Origin: Cotesia glomerata
Taxonomy: Eukaryota; Arthropoda; Insecta; Hymenoptera; Braconidae
Assembly: GCF_020080835.1 (NCBI RefSeq)
Contig: NC_058165.1
Location: forward strand, 799,967-863,966
Direction: 5' to 3'
DNA: 64,000 nt
This document shows positions 11,214 through 23,600 of this stretch, in pieces. How positions within the stretch are numbered: position 1 is the stretch's first letter; each line of letters begins with the position of its first letter. The notes under the pieces were generated by a model, which saw only the letters and a list, made by a program, of their open reading frames with translations, was not told where the DNA came from and did no database searches. The position numbers and the translations under genes are program-made.

Positions 11214-14200
11214 ATGGGGCGAATTGTGACTGTGGCGGTAAGCACCCTGAACCAATGGGCGATGGACTTTGACGGGAACCTCAGGAGGATCCTGGAAAGC
11301 ATCAGCCAGGCGAAAGCAGCTGGTGCCAAGTTTCGCAGCGGGCCTGAGTTAGAGATATCGTAAGTAGAAGGAATCTTGATAGTGAGTTGACAATTTAAGC
11401 AACTAAGCTACTTGATGATTCCAGGGGGTACAATTGCGAGGACCACTTCTTCGAAAGCGACACCAGATTGCACAGCTGGCAGGTTTTAGCTACCCTATTG
11501 GCCTCCAGTGTCTGCCAGGATATGATTATTGACGTTGGAATGCCGGTGATGCACAAGAACGTCACTTACAATTGCCGTGTCGCCTTCCTAAACTCTAGAA
11601 TTCTGCTAATCCGCCCCAAGATGCAGATGTGTGACACTATCATGTACCGGGAAAGCAGGTGGTTCTCTCCCTGGACTAAAGTAAGTTCTAAGATCCAAGG
11701 TAAGTCTTCTAGAATTAATCTGAGCTGGTTGATGATTTTTAGGAACGAACTGTCGAAGATTTCTTCCTACCGAGGATCATTACCCAGGTAACGGGACAAA
11801 CTGTGGTTCCAATTGGCGACGCTGTTATTTCTACCAGAGACACTTGCATCGGGTTTGAAATTTGCGAGGAATTGTGGCACCCAGCTTCCAACCACATCAA
11901 CATGTCGATGGACGGAGTCGAGATAATCTCCAATTCAAGTGGTAGTGTCTTTGTAATCCGCAAAGCACACATGATCACAGATCGCGTTAAGTCTGCCACT
12001 GCTAAAGCAGGAGGCGTTTATATGTACAGCAATTTGCGTGGGTGCGACGGTGGAAGGATGTTCTTTAACGGTTCCAGCTCGGTGTCTTTAAATGGGGAGA
12101 TTGTCACAGCAGGAAAGCAGTTTTCATTGGCGGAGGTTGAGGTTACTGTTGCTACAATTGATCTGGAGGATGTAAGGTTAGTAGGTTAGTAGGTTGGTGT
12201 CCTGGTTGATGGTGTAATAATGATAATCTTCCAGGACCTACAGGAACAATATCAGATCCAGAACTCACTCCGCTGCTAGGAGCAGTCCTTATCCAAGGGT
12301 CAAGGTTGAGTTTTCGGTGTGTGACCAAGGGTTCTTCAAGCTTACCAATGATATGATGGACGCTGAGAGCTTGGAAAGCAGGAAGGAAGTAGGAGAGTTT
12401 CATACTCCTGAGGAGGAGATTTCTATGGCACCTGCTTGCTGGATGTGGGACTATCTCAGGCGTTCTTGTCAGGGTGGCTTTTTCCTGCCGCTAAGTGGGG
12501 GAGTTGATTCTTCATCAACTGCTTGTTTGGTATTTTCCATGTGCAACATGATCGTTGATGCCGTTAAGGATGGAGGTAAGTATAGTTTATTAATCAGCCT
12601 TATTATCTTGGCTGATTAATCAGCCTGATTGACTATCCTAATTATCTTGGCTGATTAATTAGCCTCATTATCCTGGCTCATTAATCAACCTAATCATCCT
12701 GACTGATCAACTAGGCTGATTGATCAGCCTAATTATCCTGGCTGATTAATCAGCTTAATTGATTATCCTAATTATCCTGGCTGATTAACTAGCCTAATTA
12801 TCCTGGCTGATTGATAAGCCTAATTATCTTGGCTGAATAATTAGGGACGGTCTCTTTTACCCAGATTCCGATTACACAGATGGCGCTATTACCCAGATCC
12901 CTTTGACACATATCCCGATTACGCAGATTGTTATTAAACAGATTTTCTATTACACAGATTACTTATTACTCAGATAACCGACTACACAGAAAATCTTTAA
13001 CGCAGATCCCGATGACGCAGATAATTTAAATTTTTAAATGATAAATGCCATAATAAAGCCAAGCACTAAAAGTGCCTGAAATTTTTAAATTGCCGCCATC
13101 AAAACATGCCGGATGAGCATGTAATCTAGCTATTGGTTGAATTTAAGGTTCAAGGTGTGCACGGAGCGCTTTATTAAAGTATCTACAGTGTATATGTGTA
13201 AAATCCCGCGTTGGTTGAATTTTTTATTAGATACTTGATATAATGAATCAACAAATGAATCAACAAAATTACAGGTTAAAGATTAGAGCTATATAGGTAA
13301 GTAAACATATTTATTATTTATATTAAAAGTTCGGGTTTGAAGTTTAAATATAATTAGTTCAATTACCCCCAAGCGGGGATGAATCGAACCATTTGACGCG
13401 TTTGCATAAATTAATCATTTAAGAATCAATGTTGTTTATTGACTAATTTATGGATCGATAATTAGAGAAGACATAATAAATTACCATTCCAAGAAAAAAA
13501 AAAATTAGACAAACGGTTGACCCTGAAGGCCATCCCTGCAACTTCCCGCCACTTACATACCTAGGCGCTTAAAATTGCACTAATAATTGCTCTTCGAGCT
13601 CAAAAAAAACAACTTATGTCTTATTTTGAGCTCTCCAAGCTCAAAGAGATAGTCTTTCTATAATTTTGACATAGAATTTAATTTCACATAACTTCACACT
13701 AATAGATTTGTTTATAGTTGAAAAGATTTGTTAATATTTAACAAATCATTTATTAGAAGCCATTTGTTAGGCCTTAACAAATATTTCTTAGTATTTAAAA
13801 AGATTTATTAATACTTAATAAATGAATATCAGATTTATTGAATACAAACAAATCATTTTGAATACTAAGAAATATTTATTTAACATTAAAAAATGGTCTC
13901 TAATAAATGATTTGTTAGCTATTAACAAATATTATTTAATACAAATAAATCCTTCTATCAGTGCAGTCAATTCGTTCAAGAGATATCATAAACGAAAGAA
14001 AACCGAAAAGTGTTTTCTGCACATAACTTCACATAATTTCACATAATTTCACATAATTTCAGTCGATTCGTTCAAGAGAAATCATGAACGAAAGAAAACC
14101 GAAAAGTGTATTCTGCACATAACTTCACATAATTTCACATAATTTCAATCAATTCGTTCAAGTGTTTTTTCCACATAACTTCACATAACTTTACATAATT

Positions 14201-17200
14201 TTGCATAAGTTCACATAACATTTCTTTTCGGATCGTTTTTGATGAGATAGTATGATTTTTAGACTTTTGAGCTCAAAGAAGCATAGAAAAGCTATCTCTC
14301 CAAGCTCGGAGAGCTCAAAATAATACATAAATTGATCCAAAAAAAATTAGGAAAACGGTTTACCCTGAAGGCCATCCCTGCAACTTCCTGCAAATTTCAT
14401 ACTTAGGCGCTTAAAATTGCACCAATGACGTTTTTGAGCTCTTCGAGCTCAAAAGTCTGATAAAGATTTGATAAGACACTATTTTTTGAATTTTTAAACC
14501 ACAATAACTTTTGAATGAATAAACTGATTTTTACGCGGTTAGAAGCATTCGACGCAGTTTTTCAAGCCTCACAAAGAATCTCAAATTTTGAATTGATCGC
14601 GCTAGAAATTTTGGAGTTATTCCGAAAAAACACTTTTTTCGGTTTTCTTTCGTTCACCATATCTCTCGAATGAATCAACCGATTTTTTCAAATGTGGTTT
14701 TTTTGGAATAACTTCTAAACGGCTTAATAGTTCAATTCAAAAAAATAATCAGCTCTTAACCTCAAAAAACCACGTCGATCGCCACCAGTCCGGTCAAAAT
14801 CGGTTGATTCATTCGAGAGATATGGTGAACGAAAGAAAACCGAAAAAAGTGTTTTTTCGGAATAACTCCAAAATTCCTAGCGCGATCAATTCAAAATTTG
14901 AGATTCTTCGTGAGGCTTAAAAAACTGCGTCGAATGCTTCTAACCGCTTAAATATCGGTTTATTCATTCAAAAGTGATTGTGGTTTAAAAATTCAAAAAA
15001 TAGTGTCTTATCAAATCTCTATCAGACTTTTGAGCTCGAAGAGCTTGAAAGGATAGAAAAGCAATCTCTTTGAGCTCGGAGAGCTCAAAATAACCCATAA
15101 ATTGTATTTTTGAGCTCGAAGAGCTCAAAAACGTCATTGGTGCAATTTTAAGCGCCTAAGTATGAAATTAGCGGGAAGTTGCAGGGATGGCCTTCAGGGT
15201 CAACCGTTTTCCTAATTTTTTTTGGATCGATTTATGTTATTTTGAGCTCTCCGAGCTTGGAGAGATAGCTTTTCTATGCTTCTTCGAGCTCAAAAGTCTA
15301 AAAATCATACTATCTCATCAAAAACGATCCGAAAAGAAATGTTATGTGAACTTATGCAAAATTATGTAAAGTTATGTGAAGTTATGTGGAAAAAACACTT
15401 GAACGAATTGATTGAAATTATGTGAAATTATGTGAAATTATGTGAAGTTATGTGCAGAATACACTTTTCGGTTTTCTTTCGTTCATGATTTCTCTTGAAC
15501 GAATCGACTGAAATTATGTGAAATTATGTGAAATTATGTGAAGTTATGTGCAGAATACACTTTTCGGTTTTCTTTCGTTCATGATTTCTCTTGAACGAAT
15601 CGACTGAAATTATGTGAAATTATGTGAAATTATGTGAAGTTATGTGCAGAAAACACTTTTCGGTTTTCTTTCATTTATGATATCTCTTGAACGAATTGAC
15701 TGCACTGATAGAAGGATTTATTTGTATTAAATAATATTTGTTAATAGCTAACAAATCATTTATTAAAGACCATTTTTTAATGTTAAATAAATATTTCTTA
15801 GTATTCAAAATGATTTGTTTGTATTCAATAAATCTGATATTCATTTATTAAGTATTAATAAATCTTTTTAAATACTAAGAAATATTTGTTAAGGCCTAAC
15901 AAATGGCTTCTAATAAATGATTTGTTAAATATTAACAAATCTTTTTAACTATAAACAAATCTATTAGTGTGAAGTTATGTGAAATTAAATTCTATGTCAA
16001 AAGTATAGAAAGACTATCTCTTTGAGCTTGGAGAGCTCAAAATAAGACATAAGCTGTTTTTTTGAGCTCGAAGAGCAATTATTAGTGCAATTTTAAGCGC
16101 CTAGGTATGTAAGTGGCGGGAAGTTGCAGGGATGGCCTTCAGGGTCAACCGTTTGTCTAATTTTTTTTCTTGGAATGGTAATTTATTATGTCTTCTCTAA
16201 TTATCGATCCATAAATTAGTCAATAAACAACATTGATTCTTAAATGATTAATTTATGCAAACGCGTCAAATGGTTCGATTCATCCCCGCTTGGGGGTAAT
16301 TGAACTAATTATATTTAAACTTCAAACCCGAACTTTTAATATAAATAATAAATATGTTTACTTACCTATATAGCTCTAATCTTTAACCTGTAATTTTGTT
16401 GATTCATTTGTTGATTCATTATATCAAGTATCTAATAAAAAATTCAACCAACGCGGGATTTTACACATATACACTGTAGATACTTCAATAAAGCGCTCCG
16501 TGCACACCTTGAACCTTAAATTCAACCAATAGCTAGATTACATGCTCATCCGGCATGTTTTGATGGCGGCAATTTAAAAATTTCAGGCACTTTTAGTGCT
16601 TGGCTTTATTATGGCATTTATCATTTTAAAATTTAAATTATCTGCGTTATCGGGATCTGCGTTAAAGATTTTCTGTGTAATCGGTTATCTGAGTAATAAG
16701 TAATCTGTGTAATAGAAAATCTGTTTAATAACAATCTGCGTAATCGGGATATGTGTCAAAGGGATCTGGGTAATAGCGCCATCTGTGTAGTCGGAATCTG
16801 GGTAAAAGAGGCCGTCCCAATAATTAGCCTTATAATCCTGGCTGATTAATCAGCCTAATCATCCTGGCTGATTGATCAGCCTAATTATCCTGGCTGATTG
16901 ATTAGCCTAATTATTCTGGCTGATTAATCAACTTGATTGATTATCCTAATTATCCTGGCTGATTAATTAGCCTAATTATTCTGGCTGATTAATTAGCCTA
17001 ATTATCCTGGCTGATTAATCAGCTTAATTGATTATCGTAATTATTCTGGCTGATTAATTAGCCTAATTATCCTGGCTGATTGATCAGCCTAATTATCCTG
17101 GCTAATTAATCAGCCTAATTATCCTGGCTGATTGATCAGCCTAATTATCCTGGCTAATTAATCAGCCTAATTATCCTGGCTAATTAATCAGTCTGATTAT

Positions 17201-18315
17201 CTTACCTGATTGATCGGCCTGATTAATCAGCTGGCTGATTCCTTGATGTGCAACCTTTCCAGACAACCAGGTCCTAGCAGACGTCCAAAAAATCGTCGGA
17301 GACTTCACCTACATCCCTAAGGACCCAAAGCAGTTGTGCAACACCTTGCTAGTGACCTGCTACATGGCTACCGAGAATTCCAGTTCCGAGACTAAAGCCC
17401 GAGCCAGCGAATTGGCATCCGAAATCGGATCTTACCACCACAGCATCATCATCGACGCCGCAGTGTCAGCAGTTCTTGGAATCTTCCAGCAAGTCTCAAA
17501 CCTAACACCCAGATTCCGTACCCACGGTGGTTCCCCCAGAGAAAACCTCGCTTTGCAGAACGTCCAAGCGAGATTGAGAATGGTGCTCTCTTACCTGCTA
17601 GCTCAATTGATGCTCTGGGTCCGCGGGAGACCTGGAGGACTCCTAGTCCTTGGCTCCAGCAACGTCGACGAGTCTCTTCGTGGATACTTCACCAAGTACG
17701 ATTGCAGCAGCGCTGATATAAACCCAATTGGCGGGATCTCCAAGCACGATCTCAAGAAGTTCATCACATTCTTTGGCCACAAGTTCAATCTTCCGTCATT
17801 GGGGAAGATCATCCAAGCTCCTGCAACTGCGGAATTGGAACCGCTTATCGATGGACAATTGGCTCAGCTGGATGAGGTTGATATGGGGATGACTTATCAG
17901 GAACTTTCGACTTATGGAAGACTCAGGAAGATCCAGTGTGCTGGACCTTTCTCCATGTTCTGCAAGCTGGTGCCTCTTTGGAGCCACTGCTCTACCAGAG
18001 AAGTCGCTGATAAGGTAAGCATAAGCTTATACTGGTTTTATAGGTCAAGATTCTACAGCTAGGTTGTTTTTATTTCAAGGTCAAGCACTTTTATCGCTGC
18101 TACGCGATAAATAGGCACAAAATGACAATCCTTACGCCATCTTGCCACATTGAATGCTACTCACCTGATGACAATCGATATGATCACAGGCAATTTTTGT
18201 ACAACCACACTTGGAAATGGCAATTCGAAGCCATTGATAATCAAGTAAGTGAATTTAATGGTTATTTGGTTAGAATTGTTACAATTATTGCTATAATTTT
18301 TTATTTCAGATTTAA
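11214..18315 (+). CDS. Nadsyn: Glutamine-dependent NAD(+) synthetase (NADSYN1-like)
   Basis: Seven exons (11214-11359, 11425-11680, 11743-12176, 12235-12575, 17263-18014, 18080-18244, 18310-18315) give 699 aa, close to the ~706 aa of human NADSYN1. The enzyme makes the last step of NAD synthesis, amidating nicotinic acid adenine dinucleotide with glutamine-derived ammonia and ATP. The N-terminal nitrilase/glutaminase domain keeps the Glu45 (GPELEIS), Lys114 (RPKMQM) and Cys175 (EICEELW) triad at the positions I know for the human enzyme. The C-terminal synthetase domain has the SGGVDSSS pyrophosphate loop at 366-373, then HGGSPRENLALQN, GSSNVDESL and EVDMGMTYQELS. Exon 4 and exon 5 are separated by a 4.7-kb intron carrying a transposon. 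The final exon would supply only Ile and the stop; without that 65-nt splice the frame runs on to 18340 and adds an unconserved hydrophobic tail (729 aa). Confidence 0.95.
12580..12843. repeat. 26-27 bp minisatellite, left part
   Basis: Tandem units of the form CCTAATTATCCTGGCTGATT plus a variable AATCAG/AATTAG end. The array continues on the far side of the foldback element at 16827-17240, so the transposon landed inside it. Confidence 0.9.
12844..16818. mobile_element. Foldback transposon, ~4 kb, with 8-bp target duplication
   Basis: The element is one large inverted repeat. The left arm (about 12844-14684) and right arm (about 14798-16818) are near-identical reverse complements around a ~110-bp loop. 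The ends are GGGACGGTCTCTTTTACCCA and its complement ending at 16818. It is flanked on both sides by AATAATTA (12836-12843 and 16819-16826), a perfect 8-bp duplication of the minisatellite target. There is no transposase frame. The right arm is longer, mainly through one extra internal ~120-bp repeat (TTATGTGAAGTTATGTGCAG and following). Each arm also contains a ~270-bp internal segment with TAGAAGGATTTATTTGTATT-type ends, related to the element in odorant receptor 1 intron 2. The superfamily is uncertain: 8-bp duplications occur in hAT, P, Merlin and some Mutator-like groups. Confidence 0.88.
16827..17240. repeat. 26-27 bp minisatellite, right part
   Basis: Continuation of the CCTAATTATCCTGGCTGATT array, about 15 units, ending shortly before the acceptor of NAD synthetase exon 5 at 17261-17262. 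Confidence 0.9.
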
Positions 18316-18331
18316 GCTTATGAAGATATTA

Positions 18332-18373
18332 AATAAATGATTTTATAGTACAATTGTTACGTTGTTTAATAAA
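18332..18373 (+). terminator. Candidate poly(A) signals of the NAD synthetase gene
   Basis: Two AATAAA hexamers at 18332-18337 and 18368-18373 lie 17-58 bp past the stop at 18315. This is a usual spacing for a short 3' UTR. Confidence 0.5.
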
Positions 18374-18732
18374 TTGATATAATAATAATAATAATAATCA
18401 GAAACAAAGTGTTAATTATTTTTCCAAGCCTTTAGGTGTTATTTTTTATTCTCAATTTTAAGAAATTTTTACTATTTAACTATCGTAATTATTAAATAAA
18501 ATAGAACCCTCTGGTTGATAAGTCCTTTTAATGGGACGCCTTAGTAGGCTAAACTATTTGTCCTATCAAAAAACGTCCTAGGACTTTTTTGTAGCTCTAC
18601 TCAAGCCCTACAAAAAACTACTTAGTTACTTTTCGCAAGCTTGGATATTTACCGAGATACTACCGTGATCTACTATTGTAAATTTTATTTAACAAATAAG
18701 ACTACCAACAGACTTAAAAAGTCCAATACTAG
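18374..18732. other. Intergenic DNA, nothing recognised
   Basis: AT-rich with a short AAT run near 18380 and one mixed-composition stretch (18510-18660). No exon, RNA gene or repeat boundary could be supported. Confidence 0.5.
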
Positions 18733-19767
18733 ACTGTTAAAAATTTTTGTAAAATTATAATCATACTACAAAACAAATAATAATTAAAATTACAAATCAG
18801 TGTATAGCAATGCGAAGTAAAATAAAATTGGTGCAATTTTCCAACACCTGTCAGCAAATCTACTAAGATATATTGTAATTTTACAATCTTCTTGTATAAG
18901 CCTAACACGCATTGTAATATTACAGAATTGTTCGTAAATTTTTAAGAAAAAGCTTTTTAATTTTGCAAACATTATTTATCATCTGATTCGGCATAATTGT
19001 ATGTAAAATCACAAAAAAATATTGTTTATATTACAATAATCTGATAAAAAATTTAAAAAGCTTTTTTTTTATTTTTACAACTTTTCATTGTAAAATTACA
19101 CAGTTTAATGTAAGGTTACCAAACAATTTTAATCATATTACACGAATTGTAATTCTACTTGACTGTTTTCCAATTTTGAAAACAATACTTTTAAGTTTTA
19201 CAAAAATGAGACTGATGTATCGAAAAAACAACAATGTCCTCCATATTTATTTTTACTAATTTTTAGTCTATGGTTGGTTTATTTGTATTAATTAATTCAA
19301 GGCATCATTTATCTTTTATAAATTTTAATATTACGCTCAAACGATCATTTCGAAATCAATATATTTTAATAAGTATATGTTAGACTTTAATTTTTATAAT
19401 ATTCAATAAATTATAAATAATGTAAAAGTTAGTGAATAAGTGAACAATAATGAAAATAATAAATAATTAGCCGTAATGCTCAATCACCACATAGGATTAG
19501 CTTATAAGAATAATAAGATGTTAAATGACCTATCGGTCGTACGGCGTAGGGCGTTATGTATCGGACTGGCAAGCAAGCGGCTCGCGTTCGATTCTTAGTT
19601 AGGGTAAATATTATTTTCACTTTATATCATCAGAGTTTTAAAAATTAGGTCTACGTGAGATGCAAAATCTAGTGAGCGCTTGATAAAAATAAAATGACAA
19701 CAAATATTAAATCAAATTAACAACTATTTTTTTTTTCTTCATGTCTCATTATGTATATATAAATTAA

Positions 19768-20214
19768 AGTTTTTTTCATGCCTACTGGTCAAGTGACTAG
19801 TGAACCTTATTCAAGCCAAGCGATGGACATTCCATCTGCACTATTGGTCGAGAGACATTCTCTCTTTGCATTAGTTCTATGGGGTCCATTTGGGTAGCTT
19901 AACTGGTAGAGCTCCTGACATGTTATCAGGGAGATCCAGGTTCGATTCCTGGCTTGGTAACCTACCCCATTTATTTTTTCAAAGTTTATCTTTGCTCTCA
20001 TGTAGTTTTTTTCATTTTCTTTCATTTGTTTAACATCTTTACAACTCGAACAGATACCACAAAACTTCCAGCTTTACTAGTATTCAAGTTCGATGGACCC
20101 CATAGAACTAATGCAAAGAGAGAATGTCTCTCGACCAATAGTGCAGATGGAATGTCCATCGCTTGGCTTGAATAAGGTTCACTAGTCACTTGACCAGTAG
20201 GCATGAAAAAAACT
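19768..20214. mobile_element. 447-bp TTAA-flanked element with 122-bp perfect TIRs and a tRNA-like core
   Basis: The left TIR (19768-19889) and right TIR (20093-20214) are perfect reverse complements as read here, beginning AGTTTTTTTCATGCC. TTAA stands at both borders (19764-19767 and 20215-20218), the duplication made by piggyBac- and Kolobok-type transposases. The 203-bp interior holds a tRNA-like segment. Perfect arms suggest recent insertion into element A. Confidence 0.85.
19890..19965 (+). repeat. tRNA-like sequence inside the TTAA element
   Basis: An A box (TAGCTTAACTGG) and a perfect B box (GGTTCGATTCC) are present. D-arm, anticodon-arm (CCTGA/TCAGG) and T-arm (CCAGG/CCTGG) helices can be drawn. 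The seven-base anticodon loop CATGTTA lacks U33 and the acceptor stem does not pair, so it is a tRNA pseudogene or SINE-like relic rather than a working tRNA. Confidence 0.55.
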
Positions 20215-20689
20215 TTAAATTAAATCAAATGTTTCTTTTTTATTATTTAAATTCAAGGAAAGTATTGTAATTTTACAAACTTAGCTAATCTAAAAATATT
20301 TGTAAAATTACAAAACCTTGTTAAATTAGTAACCTCACATCTATATATGTTTTGTAATATTACTATACCCGATTGTAATTTTAAATAAATGTTTTGCCTA
20401 TTAGCTTCCGATACATTTTTTGTAAAATTACAATAGAAATTTTTAACAGTGATAAAATTAGCTAGTTCTATTGGAAAAATCTAAAGACAGCACTGAATTT
20501 TTGTCTAAAATATTTTAAAATTACCGGTAATACAAGCATTGCGATAGCTTTATTGGAAATTTTTGTAGAAATTTTTTTTGCAGTGTAGATTATATTAATA
20601 TCATATAATAATATAAATAGAGGTGTCAAATTAACGGATGTTGATTTATAAATATTAATGAGTAGCACTTTGAGGTGTACAATAAAATT

Positions 20690-23600
20690 CTAATCAGTCA
20701 TCATGGTATTGAGAATTGCAAAGTAAGAGTAAGCTTTTTGTATCACCTGCAAATAAAATAATTATAATTATTTATTAACGTTACTTTTTTATTTTTCGTT
20801 AAGGAGATCCACCTTACAAATATAAATAATGCTGTGAAGCGGGAAAGAATAGGAGTTACGGTAATTATTACGTGAAGCGTTCTACATTCACGTAATAGGA
20901 TATTGGTAGGAAAGGATTGAGAAAGGAATGTGGAGAGGATCATCTTAATGTGAGTTTATAGAATATGCGAGAAAAAATTATTAGATAGCTCGGACTGGGA
21001 TTCGAACTCAGAACCTTCCGAAGACATGTCGGCTACTCTACCATTTGAGCTATCCGGTCTATACTACATTTCCTTTCGCTTATTCTATATCCACGCAAAG
21101 TAGTCAAATTTTTAAAATTTTCTGAAAATTTGTATATTCAATCTACGTAGCCTAATAACTAATAAAAAAAAAAAATAAAAAAACAGTATTCCGGGATAAT
21201 TAATCAAATAATTAAGTTATAGAATTGTAATTTTTACATGTAAAATAGAGATTCCACCAGCCGTTTATTAGGTTAAGAATTAAATGCAATTAACGAATTA
21301 AAAAAAATTGTATTTTCATCAAATTTGATTGAAAAAATAATAAGCTAAAGATTAAAACAATAAAAAAGTAACTTTCCGAAGGTATTACGGAGATATTTTA
21401 TATTTTTTATGAAAAATCACTGGGAACTTGCATTGTTTAAAGTCTTGTATTAGACTTGGCAACACCGCTTGCTTAGTTACCCATGCGCATAAGTAACCAA
21501 GGTTTTTTAAATGCTAGAACATCGAAGTCATTTTAGTTAGAAAGTAAACATAAATAAATTTTAAGGTTAGGGACACTCTTTTAGTGTTGTCAAGTGTATA
21601 CCGGTAATTCAGAGTGCTATATTGTTTTATTAGTCAATTAAATGTCAATTTAATGAGTAAATTTATCGGACAATTTCCTCAATAAATGTTATTAATTAAT
21701 TTAAATAGTATTTTTCTCACCTCCGGGCGGAAAGCGTCAATTTTCCTCCCGCTGCGCTAAACGAAAATGCCGCTTTCCGCCTCCGTCGAGGAGAAAAATA
21801 GTATACACACCACGGGCAGTAAATAAGAAAGCCTCAGATCACATGTTTATTGACCTCGGCTTCGCCTCGGACAACAATTACATGTGATCTGAGACATTTC
21901 TTATTTTACTGCCCTAGATGTGTAATATACTATTTTCTTACCTAGGGCAGGAAAATAAGAAATGTCTCAGATTACATGTAATTGTTGACCGAGGCGAAGC
22001 CGAGGTCGACAAACATGTGATCTGAGGCTTTCTTATTTCCTGCCCGTGGTGAGAAAACTATTTTTCTCCTCGACGGAGGCGGAAAGCGGCATTTTCATTT
22101 AGCGCAGCGGGCGGAAAATTGACGCTTTCCGCCCGGAGGAGAGAAAAATTAATTTTAAGATAACAAAAGTATTTCTACGTATTATTTTTTTATAGACATT
22201 CTTTACACTAGAAGGGTATTTGGATCTCCTTAAGAGAAAAAAAAATTGTATAAAACATAGATTACTTACCGACAGATAAGTTTCCATTCCAAAAACAAAA
22301 AAGTAACCAGCTTTCATTACCATGGGAGTAAGTGTCTGATAGAGCCCAAAGACAACAACTGTCTTGATCTTACGGCTATTATGATTTTCCCAACCGCAAT
22401 TGTAGACACTTTTAGTGAGTCTTTCATGCTAAAATACCAAAATTACAAATCAGGTGATGTAATAAACTCACTAATCAGGACGATCTTACTTCATTGATCA
22501 GTAGATTACCGTAAATAGACCAATAGCCCAAGTGGATGAGGCCTGAACCGAGCATTACCATGTCACGGAACACGTTATTCTGCCTCTTGCGTTTAATGGT
22601 CTGAAATAGGAACCTTAAAAATAATCAACACTCGTAGGGATGATGAATTAAACTGATAGAAGAATTTATTTATATTTAATAATTTAACATCATAGGATTT
22701 AATAAATATTTATTAACAGTTAATAAATTATTTATTAAATGTTAATAAATATTTTTTAACAGTTAACAAATATTTATTAACAGTTAATAAGTTATTTATT
22801 AAGTACAATTTATTAACTGTTAATAAATATTTATTAATGATTAATGAATATTTGTTAACTGTTAAAAAATATTTATTTAAAATAAAAAGCAAAAATAGCA
22901 AATTTTTTTTGACACCTTTTTATAACCCTATAAATGGAATATAGGATAATAATTAAATTCACTGAATAAATTAATGTTTTTAATATTTAAAAATATAATT
23001 ATCAGCTGTGATAAAATTTGGTATTTTACAATAAACGTTATTATAATGTAATATAATTAATGCAAACTAGCAACTTTTCAGTTACTATGTGACTGCTGTG
23101 ATTTGAGAACTAAAAAAAAATTAAAATTTTCCTTTTTTAAATAATGACTATTGTTAATTTACAATGTATTTTTTTAAATAATGACGTTTTTAAAGATATA
23201 AGCTCATTACGAAATTACACTCATCAAGAGCTTTCATTTGAATACCTACTTGCATTTTTGATATATTTTTCATATATACATATATATAATATATATAAAT
23301 ATATAAAATATATGAAAAATTGATGTGAGTACTTAAATGAAAGATCTTGATGAGTATAACATCAAAATGAGCTTATGTCTTTAAAAATATCAATATTTCA
23401 CAAGATACAAGATCATTTCTTAATTATTGACATTTTTAAAGATATAAGCTCATTACGAAATTACACTCATCAAGAGCTTTCATTTGAATACCTACTTGCA
23501 TTTTTGATATATTTTTCATATATACATATATATAATATATATAAATATATAAAATATATGAAAAATTGATGTGAGTACTTAAATGAAAGGTCTCGATGAG

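Larger units (their letters stand above)
18733..20450. mobile_element. TIR element A, rich in TTGTAAAATTACAA words
   Basis: Terminal inverted repeats begin ACTGTTAAAAATTT at 18733 and end with the complement AAATTTTTAACAGT at 20450. The body is studded with TTGTAAAATTACAA-like palindromes and carries a tRNA-like B box (GCGTTCGATTC) near 19585. It is interrupted by a TTAA-flanked element at 19768-20214. A second, inverted and truncated copy lies at 25625-26722. No transposase is present. Confidence 0.75.

Noticed and set aside
19890..19965. Functional tRNA with anticodon TGT
   Set aside because: U33 is missing and the acceptor stem does not pair, so it is treated as a tRNA-like relic.
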